DNA from: Bacteroidaceae bacterium
GTDB taxonomy: Bacteria; Bacteroidota; Bacteroidia; Bacteroidales; Bacteroidaceae
Reading direction: 5' to 3'
Length of the DNA stretch: 63,112 nucleotides
NCBI GenBank assembly: GCA_017650105.1
Contig: JAGCFO010000017.1
Span: 1-63,112 of the forward strand
Shown here: positions 26,278 to 34,720 of the stretch, piece by piece
How the letters are laid out: every line of letters starts with the position of its first letter
Position numbering within the stretch: position 1 is the first letter of the stretch
The notes under the pieces: model-generated
The model's input: only the letters and a program-made list of their open reading frames with translations
Database searches by the model: none
What the model was told of the DNA's origin: nothing
Made by a program: the position numbers and the translations under genes

Positions 26278-28956
26278 TTATCTTATTAATTGATAATCGA
26301 AGGAAGTGAACTCAGCAAAACCTTTTTCCTGTATTTTTTCTTGCCCTATTACATAAGCAAAGAGGCCTATGCGGCTACCTTTCCAATCTCCAAAGTGTTG
26401 TGTGAAAACAGAACCACACATTTGGCGCGTGAAACCATCGGTGCTAAACCAGAACTGATGACGATTAGCCGCTGACTGCACATCAACAGTAAGCCACACC
26501 ATACATTTCCCATCATCAGCTTTGCTCAAGGTTCGATGATAAGTTATCTGCCCATCACGCTCGGTAAAAACAACCGGACGTACTCGTCCTTTCTCCTCCT
26601 GCATCTCGATTCCGAGAGCACAGAAGGAAGAGCCAATGCACTCAAGTCCCGCACGCTGTCCTACCTGTAAGGAGGAATAATCGAGACACACCGTAGCACG
26701 GCTATGATCGCCTACTGTCTTCAATGTAAGCTGATTGCGCGCCTTACGAAGCGAAGAAGCAGGCAGTGGGCGCAGAGTGAGAGTGCTATCGGTGCGTGTG
26801 ACGTGCGAGAGCAAGGGGTTATGATTCCACTGCCAAAGGAGGGAACGAAATGAATGAACGCCAAAAGAAGAGCCATTTGCCCAGTCATCATCACTCACAT
26901 CTTTTTTCTGAGACATTGGCAACGACCATTCTGCAACCGGCTCACCCACACCATTGCCGTCAACATCCCTTCCAATGAAGGGGAAGCCATCTTTCCATTC
27001 TACCGGTTGCAGATGTACGACCCTTCCCAAAGGTTCTTTTTGCTGGAAATGATAGAACCACCAGTCACCTTCGGGAGTATCAACGAGAGCACCTTGATGG
27101 GGACCGTTAATGGGTGTAGAACCCTGCTCAAGGACACGAAGCGCTTCATAGGGTCCATAGATATTGCGCGAGCGAAGCACCATTTGCCAACCCGTAGCAA
27201 CACCTCCTTCAGGAATAGATAGGTAATACCATCCATCTTTCTTGAACAACTTGGTACCCTCTGCCACAGGTCCCTCGTAGATGGTTACACCATCATCGAG
27301 CAGACGAGTTCCATCGGGCGACATACGATGAAGGATAATAGGCCCGGCACCCAGCACGCTATGTCCGAGATAAGCATTACCGTCATCGTCCCAAAAAGGA
27401 CAAGGATCTTCCCATCTGTCAACCTCCTTCACGCAGTGGAGTGGAGCCCAAGGACCTTCGGCACGCTCAGCAGTAGTCATGAAAAGGCCGTCGTGAGGAG
27501 TGCAGAAATATATCCAGAATCGATTGTCATGAAAGCGAATGGAGGGAGCCCAAGAACCCTGTGCGTATCTCTCCATAGAAGCGTAGCCAGGCAGAGGGAT
27601 ACTGTCATAGGCATGTGCCACTACACGCCAGCGCACCATATCGTCCGACTCCAACACAGGCAGACCCATGAAGTGAAAGTCGGAGCAAACCATGTAGTAC
27701 TTGTTTCCCACACGGATTACATCGGGATCTGAATAGTCGGCAGGAAGCAGAGGGTTAACGTATATCTCTTCTTCGGAAGAACGCCGCTTGTCTAGTCCGA
27801 ACACACTATCGAGGAAAGCTATGCTCTCGTTCTGCATACCGCGACTATAGTAATGAGGCCCTTCCACTATCTTCGCATGGAAATCCTTCTCCGCATGTTG
27901 CGACTCCCAAACAGCGCGCATCTTTGCATAGGCATCCTCCACACCTGCCAATGGGAAGAGCTTATCATACTTTCCATTCATGAAAAGCATAGGCTTGGGG
28001 CATGCCAGCGATGCCACGTCGGGATAGTCAAGCCAGCGTCGAATGCCTGGGATAATCATAGCGTATGCCGAGCCGCCTTTGTTCTGGTTGTTGGTAAGCG
28101 TCATAAGCGAATCAGTGGTGTTCATCCAGCACACCGCAACACAGGCAGCCACCTCGTCAGAAAGAGCGGCAGTAGTCCAGGCACGATGACAGCCCATGCT
28201 ATGTCCAAGAGTTGCTATCTTTCCCTTCTGTACAAAAGGCAGACTGTTGAGGAAAGAAACGGAACGTAGGTCATCCCAAGCAATGAAGCTGCCGAACGAC
28301 ATGCCCATTTGCTGGAGGTTGGCGTTGAGCGCCTGCTGTGCATCATAGTCGGCACCTTCTTTTCTGCCTCTGTCACCCCACAACAGCGCATCTACGGCAA
28401 GCACAACATATCCGTGCTGCGCAAGCCTGTCGCCTACATATTCACCATCGTAACAAGCATAGCTCCAACTGTCAGCATCAGCCATCACCTCTTCGCTCAC
28501 TCCAAACGGGCGTACCAATTTCTCCTTACCGATAGTAAAATGTGCGCCATGATCGTGCAAAGCAAGCACAGCGGGGAAGCGCCTTCCGCCGACCCCTTCA
28601 GGAGTGTCAGGAATGAGAAGATAGGCTGGCACACGGCACCAATCATTAATATTGAAGAGGATTTTCTGCGCCATATATCCTTCGCGTTGCTCCTCATCGA
28701 GAACCTCCATATCCCATCCTTTGGTAAGAGGAGGAGCAGGCGCCATACATGCCAAAACTTTTTCTCTGCCTTGTCGCTGCCACTTCTTGAAACTACGGGG
28801 AGAAGCATTCTCCCACGACAAAGGATAAGTGAGCGATGCCTTCATCTGCTCGTAGAAGATAGGCATAGCGCGTGTTACCTCTTGTGCCTGACTATGAAGG
28901 GTGCAGACTAAGAGGAGCAGGCTGAGGCTATGGATAAAAATTTTCCTACGATTCAT
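26278..28956 (-). CDS. Secreted esterase-GH43 fusion enzyme
   Basis: The 892-aa protein has a signal peptide and two catalytic modules. Residues about 30-390 are an alpha/beta hydrolase of the Abhydrolase_7/acetyl-xylan-esterase look: ALHDHGAHFTIGKEK, nucleophile Ser253 in GHSMG, Asp331 in GKYDKLFP and His368 in EGPHYY. Residues about 398-710 are a GH43 five-bladed propeller with catalytic base Asp410 (YSDPDVI), Asp517 (WEDPCPFWDDDG) and acid Glu566 (VAEGTKLF). A C-terminal beta-sandwich (about 720-892) resembles the GH43 C-terminal domain. It probably removes acyl groups and arabinose or xylose from plant polysaccharides. I start at MNRRKIF, at the signal peptide; it overlaps the next upstream gene by 11 bp. 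Confidence 0.88.
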   Translation of the reverse strand: MNRRKIFIHSLSLLLLVCTLHSQAQEVTRAMPIFYEQMKASLTYPLSWENASPRSFKKWQRQGREKVLACMAPAPPLTKGWDMEVLDEEQREGYMAQKILFNINDWCRVPAYLLIPDTPEGVGGRRFPAVLALHDHGAHFTIGKEKLVRPFGVSEEVMADADSWSYACYDGEYVGDRLAQHGYVVLAVDALLWGDRGRKEGADYDAQQALNANLQQMGMSFGSFIAWDDLRSVSFLNSLPFVQKGKIATLGHSMGCHRAWTTAALSDEVAACVAVCWMNTTDSLMTLTNNQNKGGSAYAMIIPGIRRWLDYPDVASLACPKPMLFMNGKYDKLFPLAGVEDAYAKMRAVWESQHAEKDFHAKIVEGPHYYSRGMQNESIAFLDSVFGLDKRRSSEEEIYVNPLLPADYSDPDVIRVGNKYYMVCSDFHFMGLPVLESDDMVRWRVVAHAYDSIPLPGYASMERYAQGSWAPSIRFHDNRFWIYFCTPHDGLFMTTAERAEGPWAPLHCVKEVDRWEDPCPFWDDDGNAYLGHSVLGAGPIILHRMSPDGTRLLDDGVTIYEGPVAEGTKLFKKDGWYYLSIPEGGVATGWQMVLRSRNIYGPYEALRVLEQGSTPINGPHQGALVDTPEGDWWFYHFQQKEPLGRVVHLQPVEWKDGFPFIGRDVDGNGVGEPVAEWSLPMSQKKDVSDDDWANGSSFGVHSFRSLLWQWNHNPLLSHVTRTDSTLTLRPLPASSLRKARNQLTLKTVGDHSRATVCLDYSSLQVGQRAGLECIGSSFCALGIEMQEEKGRVRPVVFTERDGQITYHRTLSKADDGKCMVWLTVDVQSAANRHQFWFSTDGFTRQMCGSVFTQHFGDWKGSRIGLFAYVIGQEKIQEKGFAEFTSFDYQLIR

Positions 28957-29452
28957 TAGAGGTAGCGTTATCGTCAGCCCGTTCGTTGTTTTTCTCTTCA
29001 GGCATGGTATAGAGCCCTTGTCTCGTATCCCAAGGATTAGGTATGCCGGTAGCACTCTGATTGGAAGTGTTCTGACGCGTGGTGCTAGTACGAGTCCAAG
29101 GATTGTTCTGTTTAGGAATCTGGCGTGTGGTTTGAGAACTGCTTGAGGAACTGTTATTCTTGTTTGAGCCTCCTCTTCCGAATAGTTTACGTATCAAGTC
29201 ACGGATGCGCACCCAAAGACTGCCGAAAATGATAAAGCACAAACCGACACCCAAAGCAAACCCAACGGCAACGAAAGCAGAAGCACCGAAGGGTGCCAAC
29301 TGCTCCTTACCGACAAAGTAAGCCAAGGCTCCGCCTATTACCAGCACCCAGCCCAGAAACAAGCATCCGCAGCCTTTCCTCTGGCTCTGCTCTTTCCCTC
29401 CACGATTCATCCACTCAAATGCACCGTTCAGTTCCTGTTTCTCTGTATCCAT
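28946..29452 (-). CDS. Membrane protein of unknown function
   Basis: The 168-aa protein has two hydrophobic helices (about 28-47 and 55-80) with a CGC motif before the first. A Ser/Asn/Gln-rich, low-complexity tail follows (about 95-168, including NNSSSSSSQTT). I do not recognise a family. It overlaps the esterase-GH43 start by 11 bp and is 21 bp downstream of the tricorn gene, so it is probably co-transcribed with both. Confidence 0.65.
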   Translation of the reverse strand: MDTEKQELNGAFEWMNRGGKEQSQRKGCGCLFLGWVLVIGGALAYFVGKEQLAPFGASAFVAVGFALGVGLCFIIFGSLWVRIRDLIRKLFGRGGSNKNNSSSSSSQTTRQIPKQNNPWTRTSTTRQNTSNQSATGIPNPWDTRQGLYTMPEEKNNERADDNATSNES

Positions 29453-29473
29453 TTCTATCTCCTTATTTTATTG

Positions 29474-32400
29474 TCATTTTCCATCTATCTCCTTCAACAA
29501 AGCCTCAACGGCTACCTTCAACTGGGTATCTTCGCCCTTCACAAGTGTCTCGGGGGAGTTGAGCACATAAATGTCAGGTTCCAACTGGCTATTTTCAAGA
29601 TAAGTACCCTCTGCCGTGCGGTACCCCACGACAGGGATGCCAAAGATGAGCGTAGGATCTTGCAGCGTTACCCAGTTGACGCTTGTCATAGTGCCAGGCA
29701 CAGGAGCACCGACGAGTTTTCCAAGATGCTGATGACTATATACCCAAGGTGTGCCGTGTGCGTTACTGTAGTTCGACTCGCACTGAAGCATGATGCTCGG
29801 CTTGTTCCAACGACGGCTGGGCATATCGCACGACTCTCTTCCGCGCACCACCTGAGTGAGGTATTTCTCTCCGCTGAAGAGAATCTCTATATCTTCGTGC
29901 GCACGTCCTCCACCGTTGTAACGTGTGTCAATAACGATTCCGTCACATTTGTTATATTTGCCAAGAATGTCATTATAAATTGTGCGGAAGCTGGCATCGT
30001 TCATTCCTTCGATATGGACGTATCCAAGTCGTCCTCCAGACCATTTCTCCACATCGGCAGCCCTGTTTTTCACCCAGCGCTTATACAGGAGGGCATCCGC
30101 CTGGCCTATCGTCTGCGGAAGGACAACCATATCGTCCTTTCCTTTGACGCTCACGAGCGTTTTCTTCCCTGCCTGCCCGGCAAGCAGAAGGCTGATGTCG
30201 GCTTCGGGAGTTATCTCAGTGCCGTTGACGTGAGTGACGATGTCGCCCTTCTGCAGTTTCAGATTGGCATGATCGAAAGGTCCTCCTTTCAGCACCTCAG
30301 CTACCTTAAGTCCCTTGCCTGTGTACGAAAGATCATACAGAAGTCCGAGGGAAGCTGTTGCCTCTGAAGAGAGGCGCGGGCGGTAGCGTCCTCCCGTGTG
30401 TGAGACGTTGAGTTCTCCCAGCCACTCGCTCAGCATCTCGGCAAAGTCGTAGTTGTTATTGATGTGAGGGAGGAATCGGCGGTAGGCTTCGGTAAGTCCA
30501 TCCCAGTCGACGCCGTGCATCGTCTCGGTATAGAAACGCTTCTGCTCTTCACGATAGACGTAGTTGAACATATATTCCCTTTCTGCCGCATGATCGAGCT
30601 TCATCTCGGCATTCCAGCTGATGGGAGTCAGCTTGTCGCCCTCGAGTTTCTTCATTGTGCTGCCCAGGAGGAAGATGGTTTTTCCTTCACCGTCGGTAAC
30701 GAAACGTCCACTTCCGGCAGCCTTTGCCACAAGCTTTGTCTCACGTTTGCGGAGCTCCAACTTCCAGAGGTCCATTCCTGCCTCAAAGGTAGAGAGATAA
30801 TAGAGCGACTCTCCGTCTTTGCTGATGATGGCATCACCCAAACGGCTGCTGTTTGGCGTCAGGCGCACCACTCGGTCTTGTATGCCTTCCAGTTCAACCT
30901 TAATGGCTTTTTCTTCTTTCTTCTCCGCTCCGTTTTCTTTCTTCTCCTCGCCGGATTCCTTCTCCTCCGCGTCTTTTCCCTTCTTCTCCGGCTTGGCTTT
31001 GTCATTCGAAGATTTCTTCACGTCTTTTTTTGCGTCTTTGGCTGGTGTCTCCTTGCTTTCAGACTTCTTCTCCAACTCTTTGCGAAGCTCATAGTCCTCC
31101 TTGCTAAGACGGTATTTGTCGTAGGCATCCTGATTGAGGAAGCAGAGGAAGACATCCTCCTCCGAGCCCCACGAGGCGTGGGCACGCATGCCGTATCGCT
31201 CGCTCTCAAAGAGGATTGCATTGCCGTCGAGCACAAAGCGCGGGCTTCCGCACATATAGCCGCTGCCCGTAAGATTCGTTATCTCCCCACCCTGCGCACT
31301 CACAAGGCCTATATCGTAGTAGGGGTCATGCCCGTTTGGAGTATATTCCAGCGTGAACCACTTTCCGTCGGGGCTCCAGGAGTAGTCGAACCCTCCGCCG
31401 AGACTGAACCAGGAAGAACCGTCTGTGACGATGCGCACCGACTTTGTTTCCACATTCATCACCATCAGTTGCGTACGGTCCTGAATGAAAGCCAACTCCT
31501 TGCCGTCGGGCGAGAACTTGGGAGAGGAGCGTTCTATCTGCGTGTCAGGAAGCAACGGCTCTTCGTCGGTAAGCGTGGCATTGGGAAAATTCGGATCCTC
31601 TTTTCGATGGATTTTTGCGGTATAGAGTTGCAGCAGACCGTCCCTCTCACTGGTGTAGACGAGCGAGCGGTTGTCGTGCCCGAAGCATACATCACGCTCG
31701 GCAGCAGCCGTGTGGGTGATTTGCTTCGTAGTGGCATACTCGACGGAAGTGACGTACACATCGCCTCGTGCCACGAAAGCTATCTGCTTACCGTCAGGAC
31801 TGACAGACGCCGAAGTAGCACCCGAGGTCATAGTGAGTTTCTCGGGTTTGTTCTCCTCATCAAGCGTGAGGGTAACAGGCACCTTCACAGGCTCTGCGCC
31901 AGAAAGAAGGGTATATATTTCGCCGTTCCAAGTAAAGCACAGTGTCCCTGCGCCCTGACTGAGGAAGCGCACGGGATGTGTAGCGAAATGCGTTACTTGC
32001 GTCATCGCCTCAGGCTTCGAGAGGGGGAAACTCCACACGTTCAGAGTACCTCCTGCCGGTTCACTCAGGAGATATACCGTCTGCCCGTCGGCTGAGACGA
32101 CAGGGTTCCTGTCTTCACCCGCACGCTGCGTCAGATTGGTGTGACGCCCCGACTTAATGTCGTAGCGCCAGATATCGCGGGTGATAGACGACGTGTGATG
32201 CTTGCGCCACTCGTCCTCCACACCTTTCTTATCTTGATAAAGGAAGTAGTCTCCTTTAGGGCCGAAACACACCATCTCGGCAGGGGTGGCGAGCACTTGT
32301 GTCGTGGTGCCTCCCTTCACAGGTACGGAGTAGAGCTCAGCGAGCGACGCCGAGGGGAACTGCGCACTTTCGGCGGGATCCTGGATGCAGGCACTGAAGA

Positions 32401-32785
32401 GCACGGAGGCTCCGTCAGCTGAGAACGACTGCGCTATCTCCGAAACGGAATTGTACGTCAAGCGCGTGGCTGTGCCTCCCGTTTGCGGCATAACGAAGAT
32501 ATCGAAATTGCCGTAGCGGTCGCTGCTGAAGGCGATTGACTTGCCGTCGGGGCTCCAGAGGGGGTTGCATTCGTAGCTGTCGAGCGACGTAAGCCTGTGG
32601 GCACTGCCTCCCCGGGTGGGCACAAGCCAGATGTCGCCCTTGTAGCAGAAGGCTATCTGCTGCCCGTCGGGGGAGATTTTCACATCACGCAGCCAGAGGG
32701 GAGTGACGGTGGCGGGCTCCTGCGCCCTGAGCGGGAAAAGGGAAGCGAGGAGCAAAACTGAGAATAACAGGTGGATTCTTTTCAT
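29474..32785 (-). CDS. Tricorn-type S41 protease
   Basis: The 1103-aa exported protein has a signal peptide (about 1-22) and TolB/WD-like propeller blades with many ISPDG, WSPDG and FSADG motifs (about 23-560). A Lys/Glu-rich linker (about 571-627) follows, then a second region, a PDZ domain (about 800-890) and the S41 catalytic domain. The likely nucleophile is Ser1007 in ESNYSNAHG, preceded by DTRYNGGG. Tricorn homologs trim peptides; here it would act in the periplasm. The highly charged linker is unusual and may be flexible. It is 56 bp downstream of the ABC exporter. Confidence 0.9.
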   Translation of the reverse strand: MKRIHLLFSVLLLASLFPLRAQEPATVTPLWLRDVKISPDGQQIAFCYKGDIWLVPTRGGSAHRLTSLDSYECNPLWSPDGKSIAFSSDRYGNFDIFVMPQTGGTATRLTYNSVSEIAQSFSADGASVLFSACIQDPAESAQFPSASLAELYSVPVKGGTTTQVLATPAEMVCFGPKGDYFLYQDKKGVEDEWRKHHTSSITRDIWRYDIKSGRHTNLTQRAGEDRNPVVSADGQTVYLLSEPAGGTLNVWSFPLSKPEAMTQVTHFATHPVRFLSQGAGTLCFTWNGEIYTLLSGAEPVKVPVTLTLDEENKPEKLTMTSGATSASVSPDGKQIAFVARGDVYVTSVEYATTKQITHTAAAERDVCFGHDNRSLVYTSERDGLLQLYTAKIHRKEDPNFPNATLTDEEPLLPDTQIERSSPKFSPDGKELAFIQDRTQLMVMNVETKSVRIVTDGSSWFSLGGGFDYSWSPDGKWFTLEYTPNGHDPYYDIGLVSAQGGEITNLTGSGYMCGSPRFVLDGNAILFESERYGMRAHASWGSEEDVFLCFLNQDAYDKYRLSKEDYELRKELEKKSESKETPAKDAKKDVKKSSNDKAKPEKKGKDAEEKESGEEKKENGAEKKEEKAIKVELEGIQDRVVRLTPNSSRLGDAIISKDGESLYYLSTFEAGMDLWKLELRKRETKLVAKAAGSGRFVTDGEGKTIFLLGSTMKKLEGDKLTPISWNAEMKLDHAAEREYMFNYVYREEQKRFYTETMHGVDWDGLTEAYRRFLPHINNNYDFAEMLSEWLGELNVSHTGGRYRPRLSSEATASLGLLYDLSYTGKGLKVAEVLKGGPFDHANLKLQKGDIVTHVNGTEITPEADISLLLAGQAGKKTLVSVKGKDDMVVLPQTIGQADALLYKRWVKNRAADVEKWSGGRLGYVHIEGMNDASFRTIYNDILGKYNKCDGIVIDTRYNGGGRAHEDIEILFSGEKYLTQVVRGRESCDMPSRRWNKPSIMLQCESNYSNAHGTPWVYSHQHLGKLVGAPVPGTMTSVNWVTLQDPTLIFGIPVVGYRTAEGTYLENSQLEPDIYVLNSPETLVKGEDTQLKVAVEALLKEIDGK

Positions 32786-32841
32786 ATTGTTTGAGGGGGT
32801 TACATTTAGTTCTCTGTCTCTGAATTCAAAAAAGGTGGAAT

Positions 32842-34680
32842 TTAACTTGCCGATTCATCATCGCTTATAACAACGGAACGGTTCAGGGAGCCGTCGTCGA
32901 GCAAGTCGGCAATCTTGCCGATATTGAGGCTGCGTGCCGAGGCATCGATGATATCCTTGTAGATGCCGCCCTTGCGGTACACCTCTTCAGTGTTTCCGCT
33001 TTGCTCAACGCGTCCGCTGCGGAGGGCGTACGTCATCTCGCTGTCGATAATCTGGCTGATGTTATGCGAAATAATGATGACGGTACGGTGGCGCTTGATG
33101 GCGTCGATGCTGTTCTTTATCTGCTCGGTGGCGATGGCGTCGAGGGAGGCTGTAGGCTCATCGAGGAAGATGATAGGGGGATTCTTGATGAACATTCGCG
33201 CTATTGCCACGCGTTGCTGCTGTCCTCCGCTGAGATTGGTAGCCTTAGTATCAAAGCCGTTGGGCAGGGCGATGACCTGATCGTAGAGGTAGGCTTTCTT
33301 TGCTGCCTCCACCACATCGTCATGTGTAGCGTGGGGGTTGCCGTAGCGGATGTTCTCCTCAATGCTTCCGTCGAATATATGATTCTTCTGCAATACCAGC
33401 CCGATGTGCTCGCGCAGATACTGCGTATCCCACTCGTGAAGGTCGACACCGTCGAGACGGATGCTCCCGCAATCTGGCTCGTAGAACTTGTCGAGCAGAT
33501 TGACGATGGTGCTCTTTCCTGCTCCTGAGAGTCCGACAAACGCCGTTATCTTTCCCGGAGCTATCTGCATGTTGATGTCGTGCAGCGCTTTTGTGCCGTT
33601 GGGATAGGTGAAGTCGACGTGCTCCAACTCGAACTCTCCCCTCACCTCCTTCGGACGGTAGTTTCCTCCCTTCTCCACTTCAGCATTGTTGTTGAGAATG
33701 TCGAAGTATCCTTCTGCATAGATAAGGGCATCGTTCATGTCGTCGTAGATGCGGTGAAGCTGACGTATGGGAGCTGCCACGTTGTTGAAGAGCATGATGT
33801 GGTACATGATTTTACCTATCGTCATGCCTGGATAGCCGGAAAGCACCAGGTAGGCGGTGAGGATGATGATAAGAACGGTGCCTATCTGCTCTACAAACGA
33901 CTTCAGACCGTCGTAGATAAACGACAGGCGACGTGTCGTCATCTGGTTCTCGGTCAAGGCATTCTGCAGGGCAAGCTGCTTGTCGCCCTCAATACGCTCG
34001 CGATTGAAGGATTTGATAACGGTGATGCTCTCGATGATGTTCATGATGCCGTGACTCTTTGCTTCGCGGTAGGTGCGCATGCCGCGTCTCCAGCCTTTGA
34101 GCTTCTTGGCTTGGCGGAAGGTAATCCAAAAGTAGATGGGCACGATGCACGTTGCCACAAGGCCTACATATACGTTTGCGGTATACATAAGGATGAGCGC
34201 GAGGATAGCGCTTGTGAACATCGGGAGTATATCGATGAAGAAATTCTTCACTGTATTCGAAAGACTCTCCACACCCCTGTCGATACGTGTCTGCAGTTTT
34301 CCGGGCTCGTTGTTGTCGGCAGCGAAGAACGCCACGCGGAACGTCAGCATCCTCTCGATGACAGCCTGAGCCATATCGCGCGACACAAGGATGCGCATTC
34401 GCTCTCCGTAGTAGCGCTGAGCAAAGGTAATCAACGCCGACAGCAGCTCCTTGCCCAGCAGGATGCCGCTGATGAGGGTAAGGATGCGGATGGCTTCACC
34501 CCACTGTCCCTCGCCGAGAGGGATAAGCGAGTTGATTTTGTCAACAGTCCAGTCGAGCACCACAGCATTCACCTGAGCCATCAGGGAGCCGATGAACGTC
34601 ATGACAAGGGTGCCTACCACCAGCCATCTGTATGGCTTCACGAAGGGGGTGATGCCCTTGAACATATTTCCAATTGTCAT
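32842..34680 (-). CDS. ABC exporter, fused permease-ATPase
   Basis: The 612-aa half-transporter has an N-terminal six-helix domain (about 15-320). The ATPase (about 345-590) has Walker A GLSGAGKSTIV, signature NLSGGQQQRVAIARM, Walker B IIFLDEPTASLD and the switch His in ISHNISQI. Such proteins dimerise to export lipids, drugs or peptides; the substrate is not evident. It is followed closely by the tricorn gene, and 40 bp separate it from the upstream GH106 gene. Confidence 0.92.
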   Translation of the reverse strand: MTIGNMFKGITPFVKPYRWLVVGTLVMTFIGSLMAQVNAVVLDWTVDKINSLIPLGEGQWGEAIRILTLISGILLGKELLSALITFAQRYYGERMRILVSRDMAQAVIERMLTFRVAFFAADNNEPGKLQTRIDRGVESLSNTVKNFFIDILPMFTSAILALILMYTANVYVGLVATCIVPIYFWITFRQAKKLKGWRRGMRTYREAKSHGIMNIIESITVIKSFNRERIEGDKQLALQNALTENQMTTRRLSFIYDGLKSFVEQIGTVLIIILTAYLVLSGYPGMTIGKIMYHIMLFNNVAAPIRQLHRIYDDMNDALIYAEGYFDILNNNAEVEKGGNYRPKEVRGEFELEHVDFTYPNGTKALHDINMQIAPGKITAFVGLSGAGKSTIVNLLDKFYEPDCGSIRLDGVDLHEWDTQYLREHIGLVLQKNHIFDGSIEENIRYGNPHATHDDVVEAAKKAYLYDQVIALPNGFDTKATNLSGGQQQRVAIARMFIKNPPIIFLDEPTASLDAIATEQIKNSIDAIKRHRTVIIISHNISQIIDSEMTYALRSGRVEQSGNTEEVYRKGGIYKDIIDASARSLNIGKIADLLDDGSLNRSVVISDDESAS

Positions 34681-34720
34681 AGGTTTGCCGTTTTAATAAA
34701 GTGTAAGTACTATAGTCTAG

